Positions 45,797 through 54,651 of a stretch of 64,000 nucleotides of DNA are shown here, piece after piece (position 1 is the first letter of the stretch; every line of letters begins with the position of its first letter). The stretch is from positions 2,852,001-2,916,000 of the forward strand of contig OZ240239.1 of assembly GCA_965198095.1 (NCBI GenBank). Direction: 5' to 3'. The position numbers were made by a program, and so were the translations under genes. The DNA is from CBDFJH01 sp965198095. Its GTDB lineage: Bacteria; Latescibacterota; UBA2968; GCA-2709665. The notes beneath the pieces are model-generated. The model had not been told where the DNA came from. It saw only the letters and a program-made list of their open reading frames with translations, and made no database searches.

Positions 45797-46960
45797 CTAA
45801 CCGCCCCCAAGGGCCTCTTTCATACGCTCGAAAAAGCCCTTTCCCGCGCTTGGGGGCTGCAGATTCTCCATCTCGGCCAACCTGCCGAACAGGTCTTCTT
45901 CCTCCCTGTTCAGCTTTCTGGGAGTCCAGACGACGACCCGTACGATCTGATCCCCGGTCCGATACCCGTTTAGCTCGGGGATGCCCTTACCCCTCAACCG
46001 AAAGAGCTGCCCGGATTGGGTGCCTGCGGGAACCTTCATCTGCACTTTACCCGTCAGCGTCATCACCTCCACCTCGTGCCCCAGGGCAGCTTGGCTGAAG
46101 CTGATCGGCAGGTCCAGAAGGATATCGACGCCGTTCCGTTCGAAAAGCGGGTGCTCTTTCTCTTCAATGTATACAAGCGCATCCCCCCCCGGCCCGCCCC
46201 GAGGCCCCACGTTGCCTTGCCCCTTCAGGTTGATGTAGTTTCCGGCAGATACGCCCGCGGGGATCTTCACCGAAAGGTTGGATGTCTTCTTCGCCCGACC
46301 CTCGCCTCCGCAGGCGGAACAGGAATGCTTGACGACCGTGCCCTCGCCGAGGCACCGAGGACAGGTCGTGACATTCACGAATTGGCCAAAAAGAGATTGG
46401 CTGGACTGACGAACCTGGCCGATGCCCCCACAGGTTTCGCAGGTTTCCGGATGAGACCCGGACTTGGCCCCCGCCCCCCCACACGTATCGCATTTTTCCA
46501 AACGGGAGAGTTTGATTTTCTTTTCCGTGTCCGTCACTACTTCTTCCAACTCAAGCCTCAGGACGATCTTGAGATCTTCTCCGGTCTGAGGGCCGCGATT
46601 CCCCCTTCCCCGGCGACCGAAGATATCGCCGAAAATCCCGCCACCGAAAATCTCATCCAGATTCGAAAACAGGTCCTGGAAGTCGCCAGCGTGCGAAAAG
46701 TCGGACCACTGGAACCCCCCTGCCCGGAAAGGCCCGCCGAGCCCCTCGTGGCCGTAACGGTCGTAGATACTACGCTTCTGCGGCTCACTCAGGACCTCAT
46801 AAGCCTCTGCTGTTTCCTTGAATTTTTCCTCCGCTTCCTTATCTCCCGGATTCCGGTCGGGATGGTACTCGAGGGCCTGCTTGCGGTACGCCCGCTTGAT
46901 TTCATCCGGGGAAGCGCCTCGGTCGACCCCAAGAATGCCATAGTAGTCGCGTCTTTTCAT
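45797..46960 (-). CDS. dnaJ: Chaperone DnaJ
   Basis: A 387-residue type I J protein. The J domain (1-70) has YHPDRNPGD carrying the HPD tripeptide that stimulates DnaK ATPase. A Gly/Phe-rich linker follows (GGIFGDIFGRRGRG). Four zinc-finger motifs are present: CDTCGGAG, CETCGGIG, CPRCLGEG and CSACGGEG. The C-terminal substrate-binding domains are complete. Its ATG overlaps the grpE stop (ATGA). Part of the hrcA-grpE-dnaJ heat-shock operon. Confidence 0.97.
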   Translation of the reverse strand: MKRRDYYGILGVDRGASPDEIKRAYRKQALEYHPDRNPGDKEAEEKFKETAEAYEVLSEPQKRSIYDRYGHEGLGGPFRAGGFQWSDFSHAGDFQDLFSNLDEIFGGGIFGDIFGRRGRGNRGPQTGEDLKIVLRLELEEVVTDTEKKIKLSRLEKCDTCGGAGAKSGSHPETCETCGGIGQVRQSSQSLFGQFVNVTTCPRCLGEGTVVKHSCSACGGEGRAKKTSNLSVKIPAGVSAGNYINLKGQGNVGPRGGPGGDALVYIEEKEHPLFERNGVDILLDLPISFSQAALGHEVEVMTLTGKVQMKVPAGTQSGQLFRLRGKGIPELNGYRTGDQIVRVVVWTPRKLNREEEDLFGRLAEMENLQPPSAGKGFFERMKEALGGG

Positions 46961-47592
46961 TCAAGGTTCCCGGATGCTTCCGCCTCAGTCGGCTCCGTTT
47001 TTCCTCGGCTGACGACGACCTTGGCCGCACGAATCACCCGTTCATCCAGCCAGTAGCCCTTTTGGGCGACTTCGACCACCAAACCCGCGTCAAACGCCTC
47101 CGAATCCATTTCCATCAGCGCTTCATGAACGTTGGGGTCGAACGGTTTTCCGACCGCTTCGATTTCAGCCAGTCCTCGATCGTGCAGCAGTTTGGGCAGC
47201 TGCTCCATGATCATCTTGACCCCTTCGCGAAATCCCTCTTCCTCGTCTTGCCCTTCCCCTCTGTGAGCAAGTGCCCTGTCGACCGAATCCAATACAGGTA
47301 ATAGCGCACGGATGATCTCTTCGGTGGCCGACCGTCTGAGTGTTTCGAACCCCCGGACCGTTCGTTTTTTATAGTTTTCAAATTCCGCGGCCGCCCTCAT
47401 CCATCTGTCTCTATAGTCCGCAGCCTCTTTTCTAGCTTCCTCCAAGGGATCGATTTCTTGCGCTGCTTCTGGCTCTTCGGTCTGACCTTCCGCCGCGGCG
47501 GCCCCTGCTGTCGGCGATCCTTCAGGGGTCTCTCCCTCGTCTGGCCTCAGGTCCTCATCGCCGCATTCCTTCTCAACTTCACCGCTCCCCAT
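46957..47592 (-). CDS. grpE: Nucleotide exchange factor GrpE
   Basis: ATG 47592 (GGAGG about 11 nt upstream) is preferred over GTG 47610, giving 211 residues. After an acidic, disordered N-terminus come the long dimerisation helix (DYRDRWMRAAAEFENYKKRT) and the beta domain with GKPFDPNVHEALM and VVEVAQKGYWLDERVIRAAKV. It promotes ADP release from DnaK. dnaK itself is not in the cluster. About 114 bp separate it from hrcA. Confidence 0.96.
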   Translation of the reverse strand: MGSGEVEKECGDEDLRPDEGETPEGSPTAGAAAAEGQTEEPEAAQEIDPLEEARKEAADYRDRWMRAAAEFENYKKRTVRGFETLRRSATEEIIRALLPVLDSVDRALAHRGEGQDEEEGFREGVKMIMEQLPKLLHDRGLAEIEAVGKPFDPNVHEALMEMDSEAFDAGLVVEVAQKGYWLDERVIRAAKVVVSRGKTEPTEAEASGNLE

Positions 47593-47706
47593 CAAAGGTG
47601 AGACCTCCACAAATGTCGAAATTGAAATTCGCCCCCTGAACAGGGAGCGATCTTGGGTAAAAACCGCCTAAATTTTCGTTTCGCCGGCAAGCCGCGCCCG
47701 ACAGAT

Positions 47707-48738
47707 TTAGTTCGCGAGCATCTCCTCCGTGATTCCGGCCACGTATTCTACCATTGGAACAAGAAAGGCATACTGAATACGCGTGGGTCCGATCATTCCG
47801 ATCAGACCGCTCGCGTCTCCAAACCGATAGCGAGAGGTCAGCAGGCTGCATCCACGGAGCTCAGGTGATGCGTGCTCATTTCCAATCGTAATCTTGATCC
47901 CTTCAGAATCCATTCGTTCGTCCAGAATCGTGACCATGGGATCCCGTTTCTCGAGGAACTCGAACAGCGCCGCCAGACCTTCCCGGTCTTCACTGAATTC
48001 TCGCTGCAGGAAGAAATTCCCGGTTCCTCCGACGTGAAGGTCTTCTCCGCTCCTGAGGTTGAACAGGACGTCCGCACGCTCCCAAATCAGTTGCAGCAGT
48101 CTCGGCGATCCGCGTGAGATTTCACGCAATCTGGCCCGTAAGGACTCTCGAATCTCGCCGATGGACAACCCGGACAGCCGCTCATTTACGACGTGATTCG
48201 TCTCCTCCAGCTCTGACGCACGAATGTCGGAATCCACCTCGATGACCATCGTCTTCACGAGTCCGGACTTGATGGTCAACACGATCAGAACCTTGGACTC
48301 TGAGAGACGAAGCATTTCAATGCGTTGAAAGATCCCCTTTTCAAACCTGGGTGCGAGCGCTACACCCAGATTTTGCGTCACTTCCGCAATGACCTTCGAA
48401 ACCTGTTCCAGCAAACTTTCGATGTTCCCGTCTCGCCTGCACATCTCCACGCTTTTTCGAATCAGTTGCTGCACCCTGTCCGTCAACTCCTGCTGTGCCA
48501 TCAATTCGTCGACATAATGCCGGTAGCCCTTGTCGGTCGGCATGCGCCCGGCTGAAGTATGGGGATGACAGAGATAACCCTTCTCCTCCAAGTCCGCCAT
48601 GGCGTTTCGTACCGTCGCCGCGCTCAGGGACAGACCAGACTTGGCAACGGTCCTCGACCCCACCGGCTCACCGGTCGCAACATAGATCCTGACCAGAATA
48701 TCCAGGATGTGCGTCTCTCTGTGGGAAAGACCGGGCAT
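47707..48738 (-). CDS. hrcA: Heat-inducible transcription repressor HrcA
   Basis: ATG 48738 with GGAGG about 6 nt upstream gives 343 residues, the normal family length; the open frame upstream is spurious. The N-terminal winged helix has LSHRETHILDILVRIYVATG, SRTVAK and SAATVRNAMADLEEKGYL. The GAF-like C-terminal domain ends SGLIGMIGPTRIQYAF. HrcA represses chaperone operons by binding CIRCE elements. No consensus CIRCE (TTAGCACTC-N9-GAGTGCTAA) was recognised ahead of the gene. Confidence 0.96.
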   Translation of the reverse strand: MPGLSHRETHILDILVRIYVATGEPVGSRTVAKSGLSLSAATVRNAMADLEEKGYLCHPHTSAGRMPTDKGYRHYVDELMAQQELTDRVQQLIRKSVEMCRRDGNIESLLEQVSKVIAEVTQNLGVALAPRFEKGIFQRIEMLRLSESKVLIVLTIKSGLVKTMVIEVDSDIRASELEETNHVVNERLSGLSIGEIRESLRARLREISRGSPRLLQLIWERADVLFNLRSGEDLHVGGTGNFFLQREFSEDREGLAALFEFLEKRDPMVTILDERMDSEGIKITIGNEHASPELRGCSLLTSRYRFGDASGLIGMIGPTRIQYAFLVPMVEYVAGITEEMLAN

Positions 48739-48890
48739 TCCATTCCTCCGCGCGGGACAAACCCGAGACGGGGAGGATCCCGCCGGTGCGACCGGCGGCA
48801 ATTGTCCGTCTACAAGTGAAAAGGGGGAGGGCGTATAACTCTTTGCGACACAAATGACTGGCTTATAAAATCTATTTCGCAATTAAATAA

Positions 48891-48919
48891 ATGATAAGAG
48901 AAAGTTCCAGGGTTGTCAA
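48891..48919 (-). promoter_or_regulatory. Sigma70-type promoter of the hrcA operon
   Basis: Read on the minus strand: TTGACA (48919-48914), 17 bp spacer, TATCAT (48896-48891). An AT-rich leader of about 150 nt follows to the hrcA ATG. TTGCGA (48861-48856 region) and TCGCAA further down form only a loose inverted pair, not a classical CIRCE. Confidence 0.7.
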
Positions 48920-49081
48920 GCGAATTACGCCCGTCACGCGCGGGCTGTTTGCAATTCCTGCAGCCGACTCCTCGCGTTCGACGAGATCCTGGCGACGGCT
49001 CGTTCAGGCCGGCGCAGCAGGCAGCGCTGGATGCGAAGGCCATCGGTCTCTTGCCGGGTTCAATATTTGTGGCCTCTGACT

Positions 49082-49370
49082 TCAGGCCTGCCTGCACGCC
49101 GTCTGGTAGCAGTCGCGATGCCAGGCTGCCGTGCGGGCGAGTTGGGCGTGAAAGTCGGTCGTCGGATCGAACCCCAGCTCCTGCCGGCAATCTGCTCAAG
49201 GGCATCCTTGACCTCAAGGAGAGAATGGGCGTGCCCCTGCCCGACATTCAGCTCAAGACCAACCGTCCACAGCGGAGGCGACCCGGTCGTCGCAGGCTCG
49301 CGCGGAACGTCACGTTGTTCACATCCTGCCCGCTCACTCCGGGATCGGCCTCATCGTGAGCGCCTTTGAC
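49082..49370 (-). pseudogene. C-terminal remnant of an NAD-dependent sugar epimerase/dehydratase
   Basis: On the minus strand, one frame reads GLELNVGQGHAHSLLEVKDA and LEQIAG, like the epimerase segment FNVGSGR..SLLELVEALE. After one frameshift the DNA reads QELGFDPTTDFHAQLARTAA then WHRD and stops at 49082, like the family ending ELGWEP..SFEEGLRRTVEWYR. Upstream (VSGQDVNNVTF in another frame) resembles the RDFVYVDDV region. Several frameshifts make an intact product impossible. Confidence 0.4.
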
Positions 49371-50029
49371 GGGCTGCAATATACAATGCAGCTTGAAAGT
49401 GTCCAGCCCTTGTTCGACCGATTCGACGATAAAGGCGGCTTTGATCCCCGAGACCTTACGTATTGACGCGCACACGGGGTCTCGCCCCACCCGAGGTGAG
49501 GCGCTGCAAAAACGCCCACTGCATCCAAAGGATCGCACCTGGGAGGATCTGCTTCCCCGCCAACACGACATAGGAATGGCTGCACTTCACGATTACGAAC
49601 CAGAGATCGAAGGCGACCCGGAGCGAATACGACTCGGGACGCAAGTGCGTCAGCAAGCGGCTTTCGATCGCCAGCAGCGGATCGGCGACAGAGGGCCACC
49701 GATCTCAGCTTGGCCATCGCGTGGGCCCTCATCGGGTCATTGCCTTCCGGTCGTGCTTCAGTCCGGTCGCAGGGTGTTCACAACTTCGCCGATCAGAGGG
49801 GCTGCAAAAGGCAAACGTTGGCTTCGAAAGTCCCAGGCGCCATTTTCCGAGCTGTGTTCGTGCCGCTATCCCCCAGGCACGGGTCGTCGGAAAGAGATTT
49901 CTCGAAAACGGTTCAAATGAATCACGTATTCAAGCATATAACCTATTGCAATGCTGATTATTAACGATATCATTTAATATATTACTTTGAAGGATTGCAA
50001 ATCGAAACATCCCTGTCCACACCATCGCG

Positions 50030-51346
50030 CTACCGTCCAGACAGGTAAGCCGCTTCCTTCCTTCCCTTCTCTTCGTCCACGCGGTAGAGCAAGAAGCCGC
50101 CCGCCAGGAAAAGAAGCGCGACCGAACCGATGCCGACCCGGGATGCGACGTTGCTCCCATAGCCCAAACGCCTGACAAACAGACCGAACGCGGCAACCAG
50201 CGCGGGACCGATCACGGCCGCAAACTTTCCGACCATGTTGTAGAAACCGAAATACTCTGCCGCCTTGTCCCGTGGGATCATCTTCGCATAGTAGGACCGA
50301 CTCAGCGCCTGAATGCCCCCCTGTACCATTCCGATAAACACGGCCAACGTATAGAATTCACCTTTCGTATTTATGAAGGCGCCCCAAACGGACACGAACA
50401 GGTAGACGGAGATCGCCACGAAGATGGCGCGTCTGGCTCCGATCCGTTTGCCCAGCAGGCCAAACCCGATCGCGGACGGGAACCCAACGAACTGGGTGAC
50501 AAGGAGCGCCACGATCAGGTCGTTCGCCTCGAATCCGATGGAAATGCCGTAAGCGACTGCCATACGGATGATTGTGTCCACGCCGTCTATGTAGAGCCAG
50601 TAGGCGCATAGAAACAAGAAGACCGTCTTGAGGTGTCGAATCTTCCGGAACGTCCCGCTCAACTGCGCAACGCCTTCTCTGGCTGCCGCCCACCCGGATG
50701 CAGTCGCCCCGCCTCCAGGCTCCCGGACGAAGAGCACGAGGGGGATGGAAAAGATCGCCCACCAGAGGCCCACCAAGAGAAAGCAGAACCTCACGGCCTC
50801 CGCGGCATCGGCAAATCCGAAACTCTCCGGCCGCAGCGTCATCCAGACATTCGCCGCGAAGAGGACGCCGCCCCCGAGGTATCCGAGCGCAAACCCGAGC
50901 GACGAAATGAAATCGACCCGTTCTTTCGACGGCGACACGTCGGTGATCAGCGCGTCATAAAAGATGTTTCCACCGGAGAATCCGATGTTTGCGATCACAA
51001 AAAATAGCACAGCCAGGGGCCAATCGCCCCGTTCGACCAGATAGAGGCACGCCGTCATGACGGCGCCGAGGCAGGCGAACGAAAGGAGAAACTTTCGCCT
51101 CGAGGTTCCCCGGTCCGAGGTCGCGCCAAGCACGGGGGCCAGCAGCGCAACCAAGAGACCGGCCGCCGAATTCGCGAGACCTAATCTGGCCGTGCTCAAG
51201 GTCGTGTCGGTGTCGGCGCTCCAGTACTGCTTGAAGAAAATCGGAAAGAATCCGGCGATGACCGTCGTGGCAAAACCTGAATTGGCCCAGTCGTAGAACG
51301 TCCAGCCGAAGATCGCCTTTTTGTCGTATTGATTCACGCCTGACAT
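50030..51346 (-). CDS. UMF1/Atg22-like major facilitator transporter
   Basis: ATG 51346 gives 438 residues; ATG 51364, inside the preceding gene, is an alternative. The start YDKKAIFGWTFYDWANSGFA is the signature of the UMF1 (Atg22-like) MFS family. About twelve helices follow, with GATSDRGTSRRKF as the loop 2-3 motif and YFGFYNMVGKFAAVIGPALV late in the protein. Substrates of bacterial UMF1 proteins are not well defined. It is the last gene of the B12-associated set, adjoining comA. Confidence 0.9.
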   Translation of the reverse strand: MSGVNQYDKKAIFGWTFYDWANSGFATTVIAGFFPIFFKQYWSADTDTTLSTARLGLANSAAGLLVALLAPVLGATSDRGTSRRKFLLSFACLGAVMTACLYLVERGDWPLAVLFFVIANIGFSGGNIFYDALITDVSPSKERVDFISSLGFALGYLGGGVLFAANVWMTLRPESFGFADAAEAVRFCFLLVGLWWAIFSIPLVLFVREPGGGATASGWAAAREGVAQLSGTFRKIRHLKTVFLFLCAYWLYIDGVDTIIRMAVAYGISIGFEANDLIVALLVTQFVGFPSAIGFGLLGKRIGARRAIFVAISVYLFVSVWGAFINTKGEFYTLAVFIGMVQGGIQALSRSYYAKMIPRDKAAEYFGFYNMVGKFAAVIGPALVAAFGLFVRRLGYGSNVASRVGIGSVALLFLAGGFLLYRVDEEKGRKEAAYLSGR

Positions 51347-51351
51347 CGGGT

Positions 51352-52140
51352 TCAGGCCTCGCATTTCCTTCCGGCGGTAATCCCCAATCCCCGTCGATAC
51401 GCCTCCAGGTCTATCAGGTCATCCGGCAGCACGTTGCCGATGTTCGCCTCGGGACCGTGGCGGTCGATCAGCTGTCTGCGCATGCCGTGAATCTCGTGCA
51501 GGCTGATACCGGGAATCCAGGGCCCCGGCAGCTCGAACATGAGCCGCTTCAGATCCACGGCCTTGATCACCTCATCCACTTGCTTCTTCGTCCGGGGGTC
51601 ATCACTCACCAGCTCCGCAGCCTCCAGAAGTACGATCTCAGCGCCGGCGTCCAGGCAGGCCTTGACGTCATCCACCATGGATACGGCGGCCTGAAGGCCC
51701 TCCTTTTGGCCGACCTCCCCCAGAACCGATAGGCCGAACGCCTCTCTCGCCGATCGAATCATCTTGAGCTTCCAGTCGAGCGAGACGCCGGCCTGATTGT
51801 CAGACACCTCCACCCAACGGTAGCCTGCCTTGCATACGGCCGGGAGATACCGTTCCGACTTTCCTTCGACCCCGGCGTACTCCATATACTGCCCTCCTGG
51901 AAACGGTTCGATGCCGTGCGCCTGATAGTGTTCGATCTTCTTGCTGAGCACCTCGTTCGAGTAGAGCCGAGAGAACCCGATGGCAACTTTCGCAAAGTCA
52001 ACGTACGCTGCCCCGGTCACCACCAAGTCCTCCTGGGCGTGCGGTCCAAGGCCCCAGTCTACAACCATCGTCCGACCTTCCTCTCTCGGCTTTTCAGACC
52101 TCGGACCCCCATCCAATCCGGCGAAAAAGTGCGTCTCCAT
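51352..52140 (-). CDS. comA: Phosphosulfolactate synthase (ComA family)
   Basis: ATG 52140, with AGGAGG 6 nt upstream, yields 262 residues, the normal family size. ComA adds sulfite to phosphoenolpyruvate to give (R)-phosphosulfolactate. Recognisable segments are KPREEGRTMVVDWGLG, VDFAKVAIGFSRLYSNEVL, PFPGGQYMEYAG and LLEAAELVSDD in a TIM-barrel order. In archaea this begins coenzyme M synthesis; in bacteria it occurs in sulfolactate formation and some coenzyme M users. No comB, comC or comDE is in the window. It sits between cobO (219 bp) and a transporter. Confidence 0.88.
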   Translation of the reverse strand: METHFFAGLDGGPRSEKPREEGRTMVVDWGLGPHAQEDLVVTGAAYVDFAKVAIGFSRLYSNEVLSKKIEHYQAHGIEPFPGGQYMEYAGVEGKSERYLPAVCKAGYRWVEVSDNQAGVSLDWKLKMIRSAREAFGLSVLGEVGQKEGLQAAVSMVDDVKACLDAGAEIVLLEAAELVSDDPRTKKQVDEVIKAVDLKRLMFELPGPWIPGISLHEIHGMRRQLIDRHGPEANIGNVLPDDLIDLEAYRRGLGITAGRKCEA

Positions 52141-52359
52141 CCAAACCTCCTGATTGTCGTGGAAAAAACAGCTTGCCACCAAGATAGCCATCGCCAAGGG
52201 GAAAGTAAACCGCCCCTCGCTTCCGCTCGGGGCAGGCCCGGTCTCGTTGAAAGGTCACGACTTCAGACGCCGCGCCGGTCCTATCGCGCGCGGACCCGCC
52301 GATTTCTTGAGCAGGCAAGGCGTAGGACGCGTATCGACCAGACGCGCAGGCGAGCCGCT

Positions 52360-52968
52360 TCAGAACTCGATGCCGAGCCGGGCCGGCGTCCCCCTTGCGT
52401 AGTAGTGCTTTACCTTCCGCATCTCCGTGACAAGGTCCGCGCGCTCGACCAGCTCGTCCCAGACCTTGTGTCCCGACAGCACGAGTTCGCATTTCCGATC
52501 GGCGTCGTAAACATCCAGCAGAGCCATCACGTCTTCGGCCTTCAGCAGACCATAGGCAACGGCCGCAAGGATCTCGTCCAGGACAACCAGGTCGTCGTTG
52601 CCCGAGGTCACCAGGCCTTTGGCGATCTCGATCCCCCGCTCCGCTTCCTGGATGTCCTGTGCCTCAGCCCCGAACCGAAACGAGCCGTCGGGCATCATGC
52701 GCTCGCACCCCGTCGGATGGAGTTCCAGCCCCGGGAGTTCCCGGAGGACGTTCCGCTCCGAATAGTGTTCGGCTTCCCCGTCGTAGCCCTTGTCGAATTG
52801 CACGAGCGCAACCCGGTGGCCGGCCCCCAGCGAACGGACGGCCAGACCGATGCAGCAGGTCGTCTTTCCCTTGCCGTAGCCATAGTAGACGTGCAGCCGG
52901 TGCGACTTTTCTCCGGGATCTGCCGGGGGAATGACACCTCCTCCGGCGCCGATTCGACTTTTTGCCAT
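52360..52968 (-). CDS. cobO: Cob(I)yrinic acid a,c-diamide adenosyltransferase
   Basis: ATG 52968 gives 202 residues; an in-frame TTG at 53022 is less likely. The P-loop YYGYGKGKTTCCIGLAVR and VALVQFDKG are typical of the CobA/CobO/BtuR ATP:corrinoid adenosyltransferases, as are NDDLVVLDEILAAVAYGLL and LVLSGHKVWDELVERADLV. It attaches the 5'-deoxyadenosyl ligand to a corrinoid. Lying downstream of a B12 riboswitch and receptor gene, it would activate imported corrinoid. Confidence 0.95.
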   Translation of the reverse strand: MAKSRIGAGGGVIPPADPGEKSHRLHVYYGYGKGKTTCCIGLAVRSLGAGHRVALVQFDKGYDGEAEHYSERNVLRELPGLELHPTGCERMMPDGSFRFGAEAQDIQEAERGIEIAKGLVTSGNDDLVVLDEILAAVAYGLLKAEDVMALLDVYDADRKCELVLSGHKVWDELVERADLVTEMRKVKHYYARGTPARLGIEF

Positions 52969-52999
52969 GACGTAGACTTCAGACTTGAGTGGATGACCT

Positions 53000-54253
53000 C
53001 TATGTTCCGAAAAGTCGGGCAAAGATCAGGAAGTCGCTGAACCCGACTTCCAGGTCTCCGTCCAGATCGAACCTGGCGTCCCAGTCGGCGTCACCCGGTG
53101 CCGTATCGAAAGCCAGAACAAAGGAAATGAAGTCGACGAAATTTACGGCCTCGTCGCCGTTGAAATCTGCCGCAGACGGCGGTTTGAGAAAGGCGATCGA
53201 ACTCGGCGGGAGCCCGGTGGAGATCGGCCCCGCCACCAGGGTTTCCGATGTGACATCGTAGACTAACAGCCCGGCGGCCTCGGGACCCTGGTCCAAGACG
53301 TAGAGGTTTCCATTCCAGGCAGCGATTTCCGGCACAAAGCCGCCCGAACCGCCCGGAAGGGTTCCGGCAATGGTCCCCCCGGCAGCCAGATCAAACCTCT
53401 TGACGTGGTCCACGAACGACGCATCTGAAACGACGACATACCCGCCCCCTTCGGAGGTGAGCGCGATGGCGCCTGCATTCCCGCCAAGCGCATCTCCGTC
53501 CAGCACGACGCCCTCCGTCACGTTCTCTTCCAGGTTCACCACCTCTATGCCGCCGTCCGACAGGTCCCCGAAGGACCCCGCACACGAGAGGTAGAGCTTT
53601 GGCCCGACTCGTACCTGCCCGCCAGCCGGGTTCCTGGCCTGAAGCACGATCCCCTGGATGCCATCCTGCTCCTGATCCAGGTCCACGCTCGTATCGGTAT
53701 CGACGTCCACGACCACGACCTCACTGCGGTCTGTCGGAGCAAATTGGTAGAGCCGTTGACAGGTCGCATAAAGGCGCCCCTTGAAAATCGTCAAGAACGC
53801 GACCTCCGGCAAACCATCTGCGTCGGCGGCAAACGAAAGATCGACGCTCCCCAGGGAGTCCCCCGTCGCGGGATTGACGACAAGCAGCCGATCCGAACCG
53901 TAGCGGGCCACGTAAGCCTTGGTTTCGCTCACAAAGGCGATGTCCTGGGGATTGGTCCCGTTTCCGACTGAAAACTGGCGGACAGGCGTTGCCAGGTCGT
54001 CCGGGTCCAACACCAGGATGTTGTCTGCATTGAACCGATTGATCACGTAAAGATGCCCGGCGTAGCTACGGATCACGGCATCGCTGTGAATGTTCAACAC
54101 GTTCGCCGAGGCCTGATTCGTTTCCAAGTCCACGACCGCGATGCTTCCGCTCGCGTAGTCTGTGGTCGTCAGAACGGCGCGGCCCTGACCCCACGCCGAG
54201 CTGGTGAAAAGAATCATCCAGCAAAACCCCAAAATCACCGCCCGAAAATTCAT
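53000..54253 (-). CDS. Secreted beta-propeller protein, BtuG-like by context, with C-terminal paired calcium-loop module
   Basis: ATG 54253 gives 417 residues. A type I signal peptide (AVILGFCWMILFTSSAWGQ) leads into a YVTN/YncE-like propeller with recurring blades: SIAVVDLETNQ, LYVINRFNADNILVLDPDD, AYVARYGSDRLLVVNPATG, LYVLDQGPEAAGLLVYD. The C-terminal ~55 residues are a tandem calcium-loop module (DFNGDEAVNFVDFISFVLAF and DLDGDLEVGFSDFLIFARLF) shared with the subtilase at 36-40 kb. It lies between the riboswitch-controlled receptor and cobO. In Bacteroides, the BtuG propeller captures B12 for BtuB; a similar role here is inference. Confidence 0.75.
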   Translation of the reverse strand: MNFRAVILGFCWMILFTSSAWGQGRAVLTTTDYASGSIAVVDLETNQASANVLNIHSDAVIRSYAGHLYVINRFNADNILVLDPDDLATPVRQFSVGNGTNPQDIAFVSETKAYVARYGSDRLLVVNPATGDSLGSVDLSFAADADGLPEVAFLTIFKGRLYATCQRLYQFAPTDRSEVVVVDVDTDTSVDLDQEQDGIQGIVLQARNPAGGQVRVGPKLYLSCAGSFGDLSDGGIEVVNLEENVTEGVVLDGDALGGNAGAIALTSEGGGYVVVSDASFVDHVKRFDLAAGGTIAGTLPGGSGGFVPEIAAWNGNLYVLDQGPEAAGLLVYDVTSETLVAGPISTGLPPSSIAFLKPPSAADFNGDEAVNFVDFISFVLAFDTAPGDADWDARFDLDGDLEVGFSDFLIFARLFGT

Positions 54254-54651
54254 TTCTCCGCCCTTGAAAAAGTGTCCCTCGACCTTCATATTACCGGGAG
54301 CGGTAAATAGATAGCATCATTACCGCGTATGACAGGGGCGTATCGTGTCAACCGTATCGTGCTCTCCTTGGTCACTCCGTCCGTGTCGAGTGCCCCGAAG
54401 CCCATGGAGCGTGGGGTTTATCGAGAGACGAGGCTCACGCAACGGGCTTTCCCGCGCCCTTCGATACACCCGCAAGACCCTTCGGTTATGATGAGCTGAA
54501 CATCTCGCTCATCGGGCACTCAGGGACACGGGGGCCTTTGCACTCATCGCGGCCCCTGCACGGCGCTCTTCGAACCTGGCCCCGTTCGTGTCGAGCGCCC
54601 GAGCCCGGGGGTATGGCGTCAACGATATGGTGCTCTCCTTAATGACTGAGC
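54254..54651. repeat. Intergenic repeats between the receptor and propeller genes
   Basis: In this ~400-bp gap a unit with GTCAACCGTATCGTGCTCTC (54348) recurs as GTCAACGATATGGTGCTCTC (54618), and CCGTCCGTGTCGAGTGCCCC (54377) recurs as CCGTTCGTGTCGAGCGCCCG (54582). Both pairs are direct, so the block is a partly decayed repeat array. It lies inside the presumed operon and could form stable RNA structure. Confidence 0.55.

Larger units (their letters stand above)
48739..50029. other. Long non-coding and decayed region
   Basis: About 1.29 kb between the hrcA start and the UMF1 gene. It includes the hrcA promoter and leader and an epimerase remnant. Frames on the minus strand between 49456 and 49740 have hydrophobic protein-like stretches (YVVLAGKQILPGAILWMQW), but they are interrupted by stops and belong to no family I can name. 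Confidence 0.5.

Noticed and set aside
48740..48890. CIRCE operator ahead of hrcA
   Set aside because: No TTAGCACTC-N9-GAGTGCTAA-like inverted repeat; only a loose TTGCGA/TCGCAA pair.
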